Assembly (NCBI RefSeq): GCF_011745365.1
Contig: NW_024468909.1
Span: 7,373,274 to 7,437,273, forward strand
DNA: 64,000 bases
Direction of reading: 5' to 3'
From: Cryphonectria parasitica EP155
Lineage: Eukaryota; Ascomycota; Sordariomycetes; Diaporthales; Cryphonectriaceae
The position numbers and the translations under genes are program-made. How positions within the stretch are numbered: the stretch's first letter is position 1; every line of letters begins with the position of its first letter. A model generated the notes under the pieces. It saw nothing but the letters and a program-made list of their open reading frames with translations, was not told the origin of the DNA and searched no databases. Below are positions 8,981 to 20,151 of the stretch, piece after piece.

Positions 8981-11900
8981 GATTGTATCTGTAAAGCGTG
9001 AAGAATGATAATTTCTTTGTTATGCTTGTATCCGTGCTATTATAAGCGAACTATATAAGAAGCAATAGATCGATTTAATTGTTCTGTTTCTGGTTGATAT
9101 AGTATCGAAGGTACTGTTTAATAACCTGATTTATTCTTTCTGTTTGTTCATCTGTTTGCGGATGGAATATTGTGAATATTTTGTAGTATATTCCGAGCTG
9201 TTTTATGAGTGAAGTTCAAAACTTTGAATTGAACTTTCTGTTTTTATCAGAGATTACTTTCTCTGGTATGCTATAGTTGGCAATAATCATTCTGAGGAAT
9301 GCATATGCGAGTTCTTCTGCTGTACTGCTTTCCTTATAAAGGAGAAAGTAAGCATACTTGCTTAGTTTGCAAATCACTATCAGAATGCTATCATACTGCA
9401 CTTTGATTAAAAGTTCTTGTAAGAAAGATAGCTTAATAATAAAGTTTAGGCTGATAGATTGCTAAACAGCTGTAGATACTAATAAGAGTTATAGCAGTTT
9501 ATAAGGCTTATATCTTTCTGCTTTATTCTTTCTGCAGCTATTGCATTATTATAGAATGCTTTCAATTCTTTTCTTAAGATCTAATGAATTCCAGTATCTT
9601 TTAATGCATTCATAGATTGCTTTAACTCCCTAGTGCTCGTATGCTGATATACTATATATATTCTTGATATAGTTGTTTTGTTCGTTTGGAGTTATTGATT
9701 CTGGATTTCTTTCCGAGAGTTCGATTCTGAAAGCAGTATTCAGTTCCCTGTATATATTAACGAGATTTTCTGATTCATCTTGAGCAAAGATATTCTATAT
9801 ATCCAAAAAATCTGCATTTCAATAGTCTGATCTTCTGCTAAGAGCATCTGCTTATCTGTTCTCCAAGCTTTTGTAATGTATAATCTTGAAATTGAATTAT
9901 AAAAGGAATTCTATCTATCTGATTTGTTACTTATTCAAAACCTTAATTATTATAAATGTAGTTAGATTCTTGTAATTCGAATGAACTATGATTGAGTATT
10001 ATGCGCTAATGAGATAGTATTACTATTTCTCGAAAGCTTTCACTATTGCTATAAGTTCCTGATTAGAGATTCTATAATTGATTTCCAAGCTATTCAACTT
10101 CTTTGAAAAGTTGCTTATAATTCTTAGATGCTCTTAGTTGTTTCGCTAACCAAGTTGTTTTCCGAATGCATATTCTGATGCATTAGTCTCAATTTTAAAG
10201 GATTTATAAGAGTTTGCTTTATATAGAATTAGCTTTAAGATAATATGCTTGATGATTTTATTAAAAGCTTCTTATGCTTTGAAAGTTTACTTGAAGAGTT
10301 GATTCTTTTTGATAAGATTTGTAAGGGAGTATGCGATTTAGCTGTAGTTTTTGATAAACTGCTTATAAAAGTTAATATATTCGAAAAAAAACTTAATATT
10401 TCTAACATTTCTAAGAATTAGCTAATTCCTAATAGCTTCTACTTTATCTTTCTATAGCTTAATACATTCTAGCTTAATTATGAATCCGAGATAGTTGATC
10501 TTTTGTATATGAAAGTGATTCTTTGCAGATTCTACAAGGAGTTTTGCATCTTGAAGCATTTGCAATACTGTTTCTATATGTTTTTTGTATTCTTTCAGTA
10601 TTTAAGAGAAAATAAGAATATTGTTAAGATAGATAATAACGAACTGATTCAGATGCTTGTATAGAACGTGATTAATCATTTCCTAGAACAAAGCTGAAGC
10701 ATTTGTTAAACTAAAGAGCATAATCAAATATTCGTAGTATTTATAGCATATTCTGAAAGCAGTTTTCCATTCTTTTCCTTCTTTTATTCTAATTAGATTA
10801 TAAGCTTTTTTTAGATTTAGAATTATAAACTATTATACTTCTTGCAATCTATCTTATAGTTTCTTAATAAGTAGTAATAAATATCGATTCTTAATTATAA
10901 TATTATTGAATTGCTTATAATTAATATATAGCTTAAGCTTGCTGTTTTTCTTGAGTATAAATAGGATGGGATATTCTGCTGATAATTGCAATAATTATAT
11001 GTATTCTTTCTTAAAGTTTTCGTTGAGATACTTCTGAAGTGCTTCTAGCTATGCTTTGTTTAGTTTGTAAATAGAGAAGAATTTGAGCTATTTTTCTTCT
11101 TGTAGCAGAATCTTGTAGTTATATAAGCTATATTCTAGCAATCCTGTATTCAATTCTTTCTGGAATAGTTTCTTGAACTTGTGATATTCTTGTAGTATAT
11201 TTGCGAGTATTGGTTCTGATTCTTGTATTATTTCTGCTATCTGAAGGAATAGTAGATATTGTTGAGCATGCTTCTTTTCGTTCGTTGTTTTCAGTAACGT
11301 TTTTGAGAGTCTTAAGCATTCGCTTCAAGCTGAACTGAGCGCTTGAGAGCCTGGTTTCGAAGTTTTTCTCATGTAAGTTTACAATTCATATTCTGAAGCT
11401 TATTCTTATTGCTCTGGAGTGAACTAACTTGCTAAGAGTTTCGCTTCTATTATTTTGCTAATCTGTTAACGCTCTAGCACTATTTGGATTCGCTTATTAC
11501 TAGATTCTTCTCCTTGAACTGCCAGCTCTGCTGGTTTAGAAGTATATAGAAAGTTGTATGAAGCTTCTTTTTCTGAGTATTCTTCAATTACTAGCTTCGA
11601 TCCTATACTGTTAATTATAATTATTTCTCTAAGTATAGCTTATTTTTATAAGATCTAGCTAGTAATTCAATTAATTTGAGAATTATGCTTCTTGAGCTAT
11701 AAAAGCTTTATAATCAGCTTATGCTGTACTATATCTGTGATATTAAAGAAAGCTCTGATTATATGTTCTTGGATTAAAATAGATAGATGATTAGTTTTCT
11801 TATTGATTACTTCTTGGTTGTATGCAACAGATTGTTTTTCTATGATGCTGAGAGTATATGAGCATCTCTTTCATCTCTATTATAATTATGCTTGATTGAT

Positions 11901-12029
11901 AATATATAAGAATATGAAGTTTCCCTAAGCACTACTATTCAATAGTATGCTGCACTTATATTCTTGAATGTATATATTGAACTTGATATAAGTATAATTT
12001 GTTCTGAAAGCTTTATATAAGAACTGTTT

Positions 12030-14049
12030 CAGTCTGATTATCTGCAGTTCCTTTATAAGCAATTCTATTCTTTTGAATTTGTTAAGAACTGCTTATTCTT
12101 CTAAGCTTGCTTTGCTGCTTCTTAAGCAAGCTTCTTAGCTTGCTTTTGCTCATATTATCATTATTCCTAATCTTTCTTCTGTTAATGCTAGTTGCAAATC
12201 TTATTATTAATATAAATCGTATAAAGTATTGTTTTACACTATTACTATTTTATTTTCTTGTTTATATATTGCATAGAGCAGTTATTTGGTAGTTCGATAT
12301 ATATATTGTAATACTATCTGTTAAGAACTTTCCTGAAGCGAAGTTTCTGTTCTTTAATAGCTTAAAGAATTTATTCTGATTCTCTAATAGAAAATCATTC
12401 ATATTGCATCTTATTCGAGAAATGCGCTCTGCAGCTATAATAGATGTAGGAGATTCATGCTAGTTTGTAATATAGATTGTAAAGTAAGCTGATTCGAGGA
12501 TTTTTATCTTCTTATACCTCAATATTCTGTAAAGGGATGCAGATGAAGAGCTCTTTCAGCTCTATTCTGTAAACAAGATATTCAATCCATATTATTTCCT
12601 TATTCCATTTAATGCTGAAGGGAAATCTTTCTTTAAGCTTGTTAAGCATGTTGTTTGCGAGGAGCTTCTGTAAGCTGCTAGATTGTTCGCTCTGGCTTGA
12701 TTCTTCTGTTGCTTGAGAAGCGTTCTCTATATTGCTTAAATGTTCGTATTAGTAGCTAAGAGGATATTATCTCTTATTCATATTCCTAGTTATAGTGCTT
12801 AGTATAGGTAATGAAGAACGTTGAAGGGTATTGTTGCTAAATTCTTCTTTCAATGCTTGAATACTCTATTTAGTAATATTGAAGCAGTTCGAATTGTTGC
12901 TGCTCGTAGTTATGCTGAGTATGCATTCTCGTTCTGCTGTTGCTATTTGTTTGCAGCGCTTAGGTTTTTGAGAGAACTATTCTGAACCTTTCTTACTCGA
13001 GAGATGTATTAAGCAATTATTATTATAGCAGAATATTCAGCTAAGACTTCCGTAATCAATAGAATTCGATACTTGCTTCAAGGAAGTATTTTTGCTTAGT
13101 TAATTGGATTTCTATTATTAAGCAATATTCATCTAGCATTCTTTCTAAACTAGCTGCTATTTGTTCTTTCGGAGTTAATAGCAATTGCATACAATATATT
13201 CTTGTTTGTTGCAATTATAGCAAGTAATGCTATTCCTCTTATTATACTGCTTATTAGCAATATCGAATTCCATAAAACTAGCGTATATAGTACTGCTTTA
13301 AGCTGTACTGCTATATTAACTATTATTCTTATTTTAGAGTTTTTTACTTATATTAGCTGGAAATCTCCAAATCTAGCTTTCTTTCTTCTTAGATTTCTCT
13401 ACTCATTATTTATATAAGCAGTTATTAATGCAAATAGCTTAATTAGAGAATATTGCAAAGTTTTCCAGCTAATTCTGCTTAGAGATTTTATCTTTAATAT
13501 TATTCTTAAGTTTCTTATAATAATATTTCATGAAATTCTTATCTTTCTACAGAAATTGTGCTAAGAATTGCTTGAATCTAACTATATAAGCAGAAGCTAA
13601 TTTAATTTGCTTAAGATTCATAAGCTGCTAAGCTGTAATATATTCTTTATTAGAGTTATTAAAGATCTCTTTAAAAGCTTTCTTAAAGCTTTTAAAGAAA
13701 TCAAATATATTCTTAGTATTCTGGATATATATGCTGGAATCGTTCTGATGCTTCAAGTAATTGTATAGAGAAGGTTTATATTAGATAAAAGCATTTTTTT
13801 TGAAATGAGTTCCTGCTAGGATAACTTTCTCAGATTTCATAATGAACTGAGTTGCATAGTGCAAGAAGTATGCTCTGCAGTAGATAAGAAACTCGTATAG
13901 CATTTTCTGATTGCTATTATATATAGCAAGCTTGTTTATCTTATATGCTTTTCCAGCACTACTAGTAACTGCAGAGATGGACTGCGCCTGCTGAGCCTGT
14001 TAAGCTAGCTGGATCTGCTGGTTGGCGATGATAGCGCTTTGAGCTTGCT
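12030..14049 (-). pseudogene. Gy1 gag, main part (degenerate)
   Basis: Minus-strand gag of Gy1, broken at 14049 by Gy2; its first part is at 28939-29050. Colinear with gag of Gy3, Gy4 and Gy5: Gln-rich N-terminus, capsid region, a zinc-knuckle region near 13170-13240 and a Gln/Lys-rich tail near 12100-12200. The tail appears on the plus strand as a Leu-rich open frame (12107-12292) because CAG/CAA runs read as CTG/TTG in reverse; the same antisense Leu-rich shadow recurs in all copies (for example 16441-16641, 23841-24026, 31812-31994, 40394-40579). Gln codons are largely converted to stops. Confidence 0.72.
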
Positions 14050-14517
14050 TGTTATAACTCATTCAACATGCAGGTTACCTGCTAGAACACTCGGAATAAC
14101 TGTTCGGAAAGATAGGAAAGGATTCAATATTTCAAGGACTAAGGCTTACATAAGCAAGGGTTAGGGTTACAGGATTAGAATAGATCAGTAGCTGATTCAT
14201 AGTAATCCGGATCAGTTGAATCATTCAGATAATCCAAGAAATCCAACAACTAACAATACTAATAGAACTGAAGAAGCTGAATATATAAGAATACATTCAT
14301 TCCTATTAGATAGATCTCATATATAGCTCTTTAGTTGTTAATCTAAGTATTAGATTACTCTTCTATTCTGATAGCTTCAAAAGCAGTAAATACTTACATT
14401 GCTTATTAGGATTTGTATGGTTCCGTATTTAAGGATTTGATATTTTAATACTGCTCTTGTTAGCATAAACCTCTTTATATATTTAGAAATCTTCAGATTG
14501 CTGCAGTACTCATTATA
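14050..14517 (+). repeat. Gy2 5' LTR (type I)
   Basis: 468 bp, TGTTATAAC to CATTATA (mutated from CATTACA), the same length as the 3' LTR at 28471-28938. It contains a telomere-like AGGGTTAGGGTTA at 14157-14169. Type I is defined by its first half, shared with Gy1, Gy4 and Gy5. Confidence 0.92.
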
Positions 14518-14577
14518 TTTTAACAACTCTTATTCAAGAACAGTTTAGTATTACCCTCTTAAGCAATACAGAATATA

Positions 14578-16690
14578 ATAGCTTCTTCAGAAACTCCTTC
14601 ATTCTCATGTACTCCTACTCAGAAAGAACTGATTAACTAGATATACTAGCTTATTCAGCATATTCAGAATCTGTGCGAATAATAGCAAGCTTAAAGCGCT
14701 ACTATTGCTAATTAGCAGGCTCAGCTAGCTTAATAAGCTTAGCAGGCGCAGTTCATCTTTACAGTTACTAGCAGTGCTGAGAAAGCATACAAGATAAATA
14801 AGCTTGCTATATATAATAGCAATTAGAAAATGCTGCATGAATTTCTCATTCACTGCAGAGCATATTTCTTATATTATACAATCCAGTTCATTATAGAATC
14901 TGAGAAGGTTATTCTTATAAAAACTTATTTCGAGAAAGATACTCTTATTTAATACAAATCTTCTTTATACAATTATTTAGAGCATTAGAGCAATTCCAAT
15001 ATACGTATTCAGAATATTAAGAATATATTTGATTTCTTTAAAAGCTTCGAGAAAGCTTTCAAAGAAATCTTTGATAATTTCAACGAAGAATATATTACAG
15101 CTTAGCAGCTTATAAATCTCAAGCAAACTAAATTAGCTTTTGTTTATATAGTTAGATTTAAGCAATTCTTAGTATAATTTCTATAGAAAGATAAGAATCT
15201 TATAAAGTATTATTATAAGGGATTTAAGGATAATATTAAAGATGAAATTTCTAAGTAGAATTAGCTGGAGAACTTTGCAATATTCTTCAATCAAGCTATC
15301 TGCATTAATAATTATTTGTATAAATAATAAATAGAGAAGTTCAAGAAGAAAAGAAGCTAGATTTGGAGATTTCCAGCTAATATAAGCAAGAAACTTCAAA
15401 ATAAGAATAGCAGTTAATATAGCAGTACAGCTTAGAGTAGTACTATACATGCTAGTTCTATGAAATTTAATACAGCTAATAAGCAGTATAGCAAGAGAAA
15501 TAATATTATTTGCTATAATTGCAACAAATAAGAATATATTGTATACAACTGCTATTAATTCTGAAAGAATAAATAGCAACCAGTTCAGAAAGAATGCTAG
15601 ATAAATATTGCTTAGCAATAGAAATCCAATCAACTAAGTAGAAATATCCCTTCGAAGCAAGTATTAGATTCTATTAATTACAGAAATCTCAGCTAAATAT
15701 TCTGCTATAATAATAACTGCTTAATACATCTCTCAAGTAAGAAAGATTCAGAATAGTTCCTTTAGAAGCTTCAGTACTGCAGATAAATAGCAATAGCAGG
15801 GCGAGGGTGTATGTCTAGCATTCCTATGAGTAACAACTCGGACTGCTCTGATATTATGAGATAGAGCATTCAGGCGTTGAAAGAAGAGCTTAGCAATAAT
15901 ACTCTTTAACATTCTTCATCGCTTATGCTAAGCACTATAATCAGGAACATGAATAAGGGATAATACCCTCTTAGCTACTGATATGAACATCTAAATAATA
16001 TAGAAAATACTTCTCAAGCAACAGAAAGATTAAGCTAGAGCAAACAATCTAGCAGCTTGCAAAAGCTCTCTGCAAATAATATGCTTAACAAGCTTAAAGA
16101 AAGGTTTCTCTTTAGTATTAAGTGGAATAAGAAAGTAACATGAATTAAATATCTCGTTTATAAGATAGAATTAGAGAAGCTCTTCATCTACATTTCCTTG
16201 CAGAATATCAAGATATGAGAAGATAAGGATTTTCGAATCAGCTTACTTTACAATCTATATTACAAACTAGCTTAGATCTCCTATACCTATTATAGCTGCA
16301 GAATGCATTTCTCAAACAAGATGTAATACGAATAGTTCCCTGTTAGAAAACTAGAATAAATCCTTCAAGCTATTGAAGAACAAGAACTCCGCTTTAGAGA
16401 GATTCTCAACAAATAGCACTACAATACATATATCAAACTACTAGATAACTGCTTTATGCAATGCATAAACAAGGAAATAAAATAGTAGCAGTATAAAACA
16501 ATACTCTATATGATTCATATTAATAACAAAGTTTGCAACTAGTATTAATAGAAGAAAGATTAGAAATAATGATAATATAGGCAAAAGCAAGCTAAGAAGC
16601 TTGCTTAAGAAGCAGCGAAACAAGCTTAGAAGGATAAGCAATTCTCAACAAACTCAAAAGAATAGAATCGCTTATAAAGAAACTATAAAT
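14578..16690 (+). pseudogene. Gy2 gag (degenerate)
   Basis: Gag frame opening at an ATA (14578-14580) that lies where ATG would be expected: every copy in the window has ATA-GCT-TCT here, and ATG to ATA is a RIP-type change on the opposite strand. It runs through a Gln-rich start, a capsid segment with KAYKINKLAIYNSN and then HRAYFLYY-like sequence, the retrotransposon gag core near 15000-15150 and a zinc-knuckle region near 15510-15550, and ends in the Gln/Lys-rich tail near 16500-16690. CAG and CAA are mostly TAG and TAA. The frame at 15181-15633 on the other strand is a shadow. Confidence 0.72.
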
Positions 16691-18992
16691 AATTAAACTA
16701 AAATAGTTTCTATATAGAGTTTTCAAAACAGATTATGCTTATATCAAGTTCGATATATACATTCAAGAATACAAATACAGCATACTATTGAATAGTAGCA
16801 CTTAGAGAAACTTTATATTCCTATATATTATTAATCAAGTATAATTATAATGAAGATGAAAGAAATACTTATATATTCTCAGCACTATAAAAGAATAATC
16901 TGTTGCATATAACCAAGAAGTAATCAATAAGAAAACTGATTATCTATCTATTTTGATTCAAGAGCATATAACTAAAGCTTCTTTTGATATTATGGATATA
17001 GCATATTATAAGCTAATTATAGAACTTTTATAGCTCAAGAAGCATAATTCTCGAATCAATTGAACTATTAGCTAGATCTCATAAGAACAAGCTATACTCA
17101 GAGAGATAGTTACAATCAATAATACAGAATCGAAGCTAGTAATTGAAGAATATTCAGGAAAAGAAGCTTCATACAACTTCCTGCATACTTTCAAATCAGC
17201 AGAGCTAGCAGTTCAAGGAGAAGAATCTAGTAATAAGCAAACTCAAATAGTGCTAGAGCGCTAATAGATTAGCAAAATAACAGAAGCAAGATCTTCAGCA
17301 AGTTGATTCGCTTCGAAGCAACAAGAAAAAGCTTTAGAATATGAATTATGAATCTATATAGGAAAAACCTCGAAACTAAGCTCTTAAGCGCTCAGTTCAG
17401 CTCGGAGCAAATACTCAAAGCTTTCAAAAATATTACCAAAAGCAATGAACGAAAAGAAGCATACTCAACAGTACTTACTATTCCTTCAGGTAGCAGAAAC
17501 AGTATAAGAATTAGAATCAATACTTGCAAACATACTACGAGAATATTACAAGTTCAAGAAACTATTCCAGAAAGAATTGAATATAGAATTGCTAGAATAC
17601 AGCTTATATAACTACAAGATTCTGCTATAAGAAGAGAAATAGCTCAAATTCTTCCTTATCTATGAACTAAACAAAGTATAATTAGAAATACTTAAGAAGT
17701 ATTTCAATGAGAATCTTAAGAAAGAATATATACAATTATTGCAATTATTAGCAGAATATCTTATTCTATTCATATCTAAGAAAAATAGTAAGCTTAGATT
17801 ATATATTGATTACAGATAATTCAACAATATTATAATCAAAAACTAATATTTATTGCTACTTATTAAGGAATTATAAGATAGGCTGCAAGAAGTATAATAG
17901 TTTATAGTTCTAGATTTAAAAGAAGCTTATAATCTGATTAGAGTAAAGAAAGAAGAAGAATGGAAAACTGCTTTCAGAATATGCTATGAATACTATGAAT
18001 ATTTAATTATATTCTTTGATTTAACAAATGCTTTAGCTTTATTCTAGGAAATAATTAATTATATTCTATGCAAGTATCTGAATCAGTTTATTATTGCTTA
18101 TCTCAATAATATTCTTATTTACTCTTGAATACTTGAAGAATATAAGAAACATGTAGAAATAATATTGCAAATGCTTTAAGATATAAAACTTCTTATAGAA
18201 TCTGCAAAAAGTTACTTTTATGTACAAAAGATCGATTATCTTGGATTTACAATCAAGCTAGGATATATTAAGCTATAGAAAAACAAGATAGAAGCTATTA
18301 GAAATTAGCTAGTTTTCAGGAATATTAGGAATATTAGATCTTTCTTCAAATATATTAACTTTTACAAGCAATTCATTAAGAACTATAGCTGAATTGCATA
18401 CTCTCTTACAAATCTTACTAAAAAAGAACAGCTTTTCAAATGAATCTCTAAAGCACAAGAAGCTTTTGATAAGATCATTAAACATATTATCTCAGAATCA
18501 GTTCTGTATAAAGCAAATCTCTACAAATCCTTTGAAATTGAGATTAATGCATCAGAATATATACTTAGAGAATAACTTAGCTAGCAAGATAACTAAGAAT
18601 ATCTAAGAATTGTAAGCAATTTCTCAAAGAAATTGAATAGCTTGGAAATCAACTATAGAATCTCTAATTAGGAATTCATAGCAATAGTAAAAGCTTTTAA
18701 AGAGTAGCAATACTATTTCATTAGTATACAATATTCAATCATAATTTATTCGAATTATAAGAATCTGATTATATTCATAATAACTAAGATTTTGAATAAG
18801 CAACAAATTAGATAAGCAGAATTCCTCTTATAATTCGATTTCAAGATTGTACATTGCAAAAGCTCGGAGAATGAATAAGCAGACGCTCTCAGCAGAAGAT
18901 CAGACTATTGAGATACAGATTCCTCGGATATATAGAATATCTTTGCTCAAGATGAGTTGGGAAATCTTGTTAATGCATATAGAGAACTGAAT

Positions 18993-19445
18993 TGTAATGA
19001 GCACTGCAGCAATCCGAAGATTCCTAAGTATACGAAGGGGTTTATGCTAACAAGAGCGGTATCAAAGTATTAAGTCCTTGAATATGAAACTATACAAGTC
19101 CTAATAAGCAATGCAAGTATTCACTGCTTTTGGAGCTACTCAGTGTATGAAACTGAATACTTAGATTGACAACTGAAGAGCTATGTACTGAATCTATCTA
19201 ATGGTAATGAATGTGTTCTTATATATTTAGCTTTTCAGTATAGATATGTTGGATAGTAATATATTCAAGTTATTCTGCTAGCTCTGGATAGCATATATCC
19301 GAAGCTATTCTTTCTGATTGGTTGTGCTCATAACCCTAATCCTGGATTATATGATCAATGCTTTGTTAGAACGTTGAGTTCTTAACATCTGGTTCCTGTT
19401 ACTTATGATCTATTCTATGATCTGTATATTAGATAGATTATAATA
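18993..19445 (-). repeat. Gy3 3' LTR (type II)
   Basis: 453 bp in reverse orientation, TGTAATGAGCACTGCAG to ATTATAATA. Equal in length to 25946-26398. Transitions account for the differences. Confidence 0.93.
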
Positions 19446-19510
19446 TCATCTTCTTTCTATCAGTTGTTATTCCTAACGATCTTTTGTAAGTATCCTAGCA
19501 AATCCTCCAT

Positions 19511-20146
19511 ATGCATGATCTTGCCTTTCTAATTGAGATATTGAATAGAATCAACAAATCTTGTTCTCGTGCTGAGAAGACTAAACAAAAGAATTCTCTT
19601 CTTTCCTTAGTTCTTCAAAACGCTATTATTATGCTTTCTTATTCCTTCTGTAAGAGTTGTAGTGTTTAGTCTTATTAAATTTCCGTTGAGAATTCCTCTT
19701 GCTGCATTGAATGTATCTGCCTGAATCATTCTCAGTGCAATATTTAAGGATTGAGTATAGCAGAAATTCGTTGGATAAGCGTTCAATACTAATACTTGGA
19801 GAACTAATTCGAGAGTACTAAGGAGCAGCTGCGCAATGTTGCTACAGAGGTAGAATATTTGCAGAAGCAGAAGCATCTATAGTTTGAGAGGATGATGAAA
19901 GCTATTCATCGAGGCTTTTCCAGTATGGAGGAGTTGGAATGTAAGAAGGCTGAGAAGAAGCGGGCTCGCATTGCTGCTGGAGTTCGTTCTGTGATTGCAG
20001 AGGAATCTGCTGTGGTTGCTGGAGATCCTTCTTTTGAGAGTTTTGACTGGAATTCTGTGGATGTGGGGAATGCTGTGATAGATTGGTCGGGTTTTCTAAA
20101 GAGCGAGGTTTCTGAAGCTCCTAGATCTCGGTTCGGAGCGGAGTGA
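19511..20146 (+). pseudogene. antisense Cys-rich/coiled-coil ORF of Gy3 (best copy)
   Basis: Plus-strand frame of 212 codons, opposite to the element, from an ATG at 19511 to TGA at 20144-20146, with about six internal stops in the first two-thirds. In order: a short N-terminus IEILNRINKS shared with all copies, a Cys cluster near residues 47-75 (SFCKSCSV, then ENSSCCIECICLN), a GLS-x-AEIR segment, a charged coiled-coil (EQLRNVATEVEYLQKQKHL) and a C-terminus ending SRFGAE. The last 84 codons (19892-20146) are fully open. The pattern recalls zinc-cluster-like proteins with a coiled coil encoded in fungal retroelements; function is unknown. It ends 5 bp from the pol stop, tail to tail. Homologues lie at 27732-28378, 35692-36335 and 44265-45366. 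Confidence 0.68.
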
Positions 20147-20151
20147 TCATC

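Larger units (their letters stand above)
5836..12060 (-). pseudogene. Gy1 pol (degenerate, interrupted at 6147-8980)
   Basis: Minus-strand pol colinear with Gy3 and Gy4. Protease DSGA-like motif lies near 11920-11960, where LLNSSA is readable with a stop after it. The reverse transcriptase box YLNNILIFS is near 10605-10640, with both catalytic Asp changed to Asn through G/A transitions. Integrase core is near 9200-9420, where a 61-residue open piece includes CKLSKYAYFLLYKESSTAEE and VISDKNRKF. The integrase C-terminal part is at 5836-6146, beyond the inserted LTR214 element. Everything after about 5836 is lost, including the chromodomain. The open frame at 11128-11328 is in an alternative frame of the same region. 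Confidence 0.8.

Noticed and set aside
12107..12292. Leu-rich, membrane-like 61-residue frame that recurs in every chromovirus copy
   Set aside because: It is the reverse complement of the Gln/Lys-rich gag tail; CAG and CAA read as Leu codons on the other strand.
17348..17611. 87-residue frame in Gy2 with a similar one in Gy1 (11128-11328)
   Set aside because: Conserved only because it lies in an alternative frame of the pol tether; the pol frame aligns better with Gy4.
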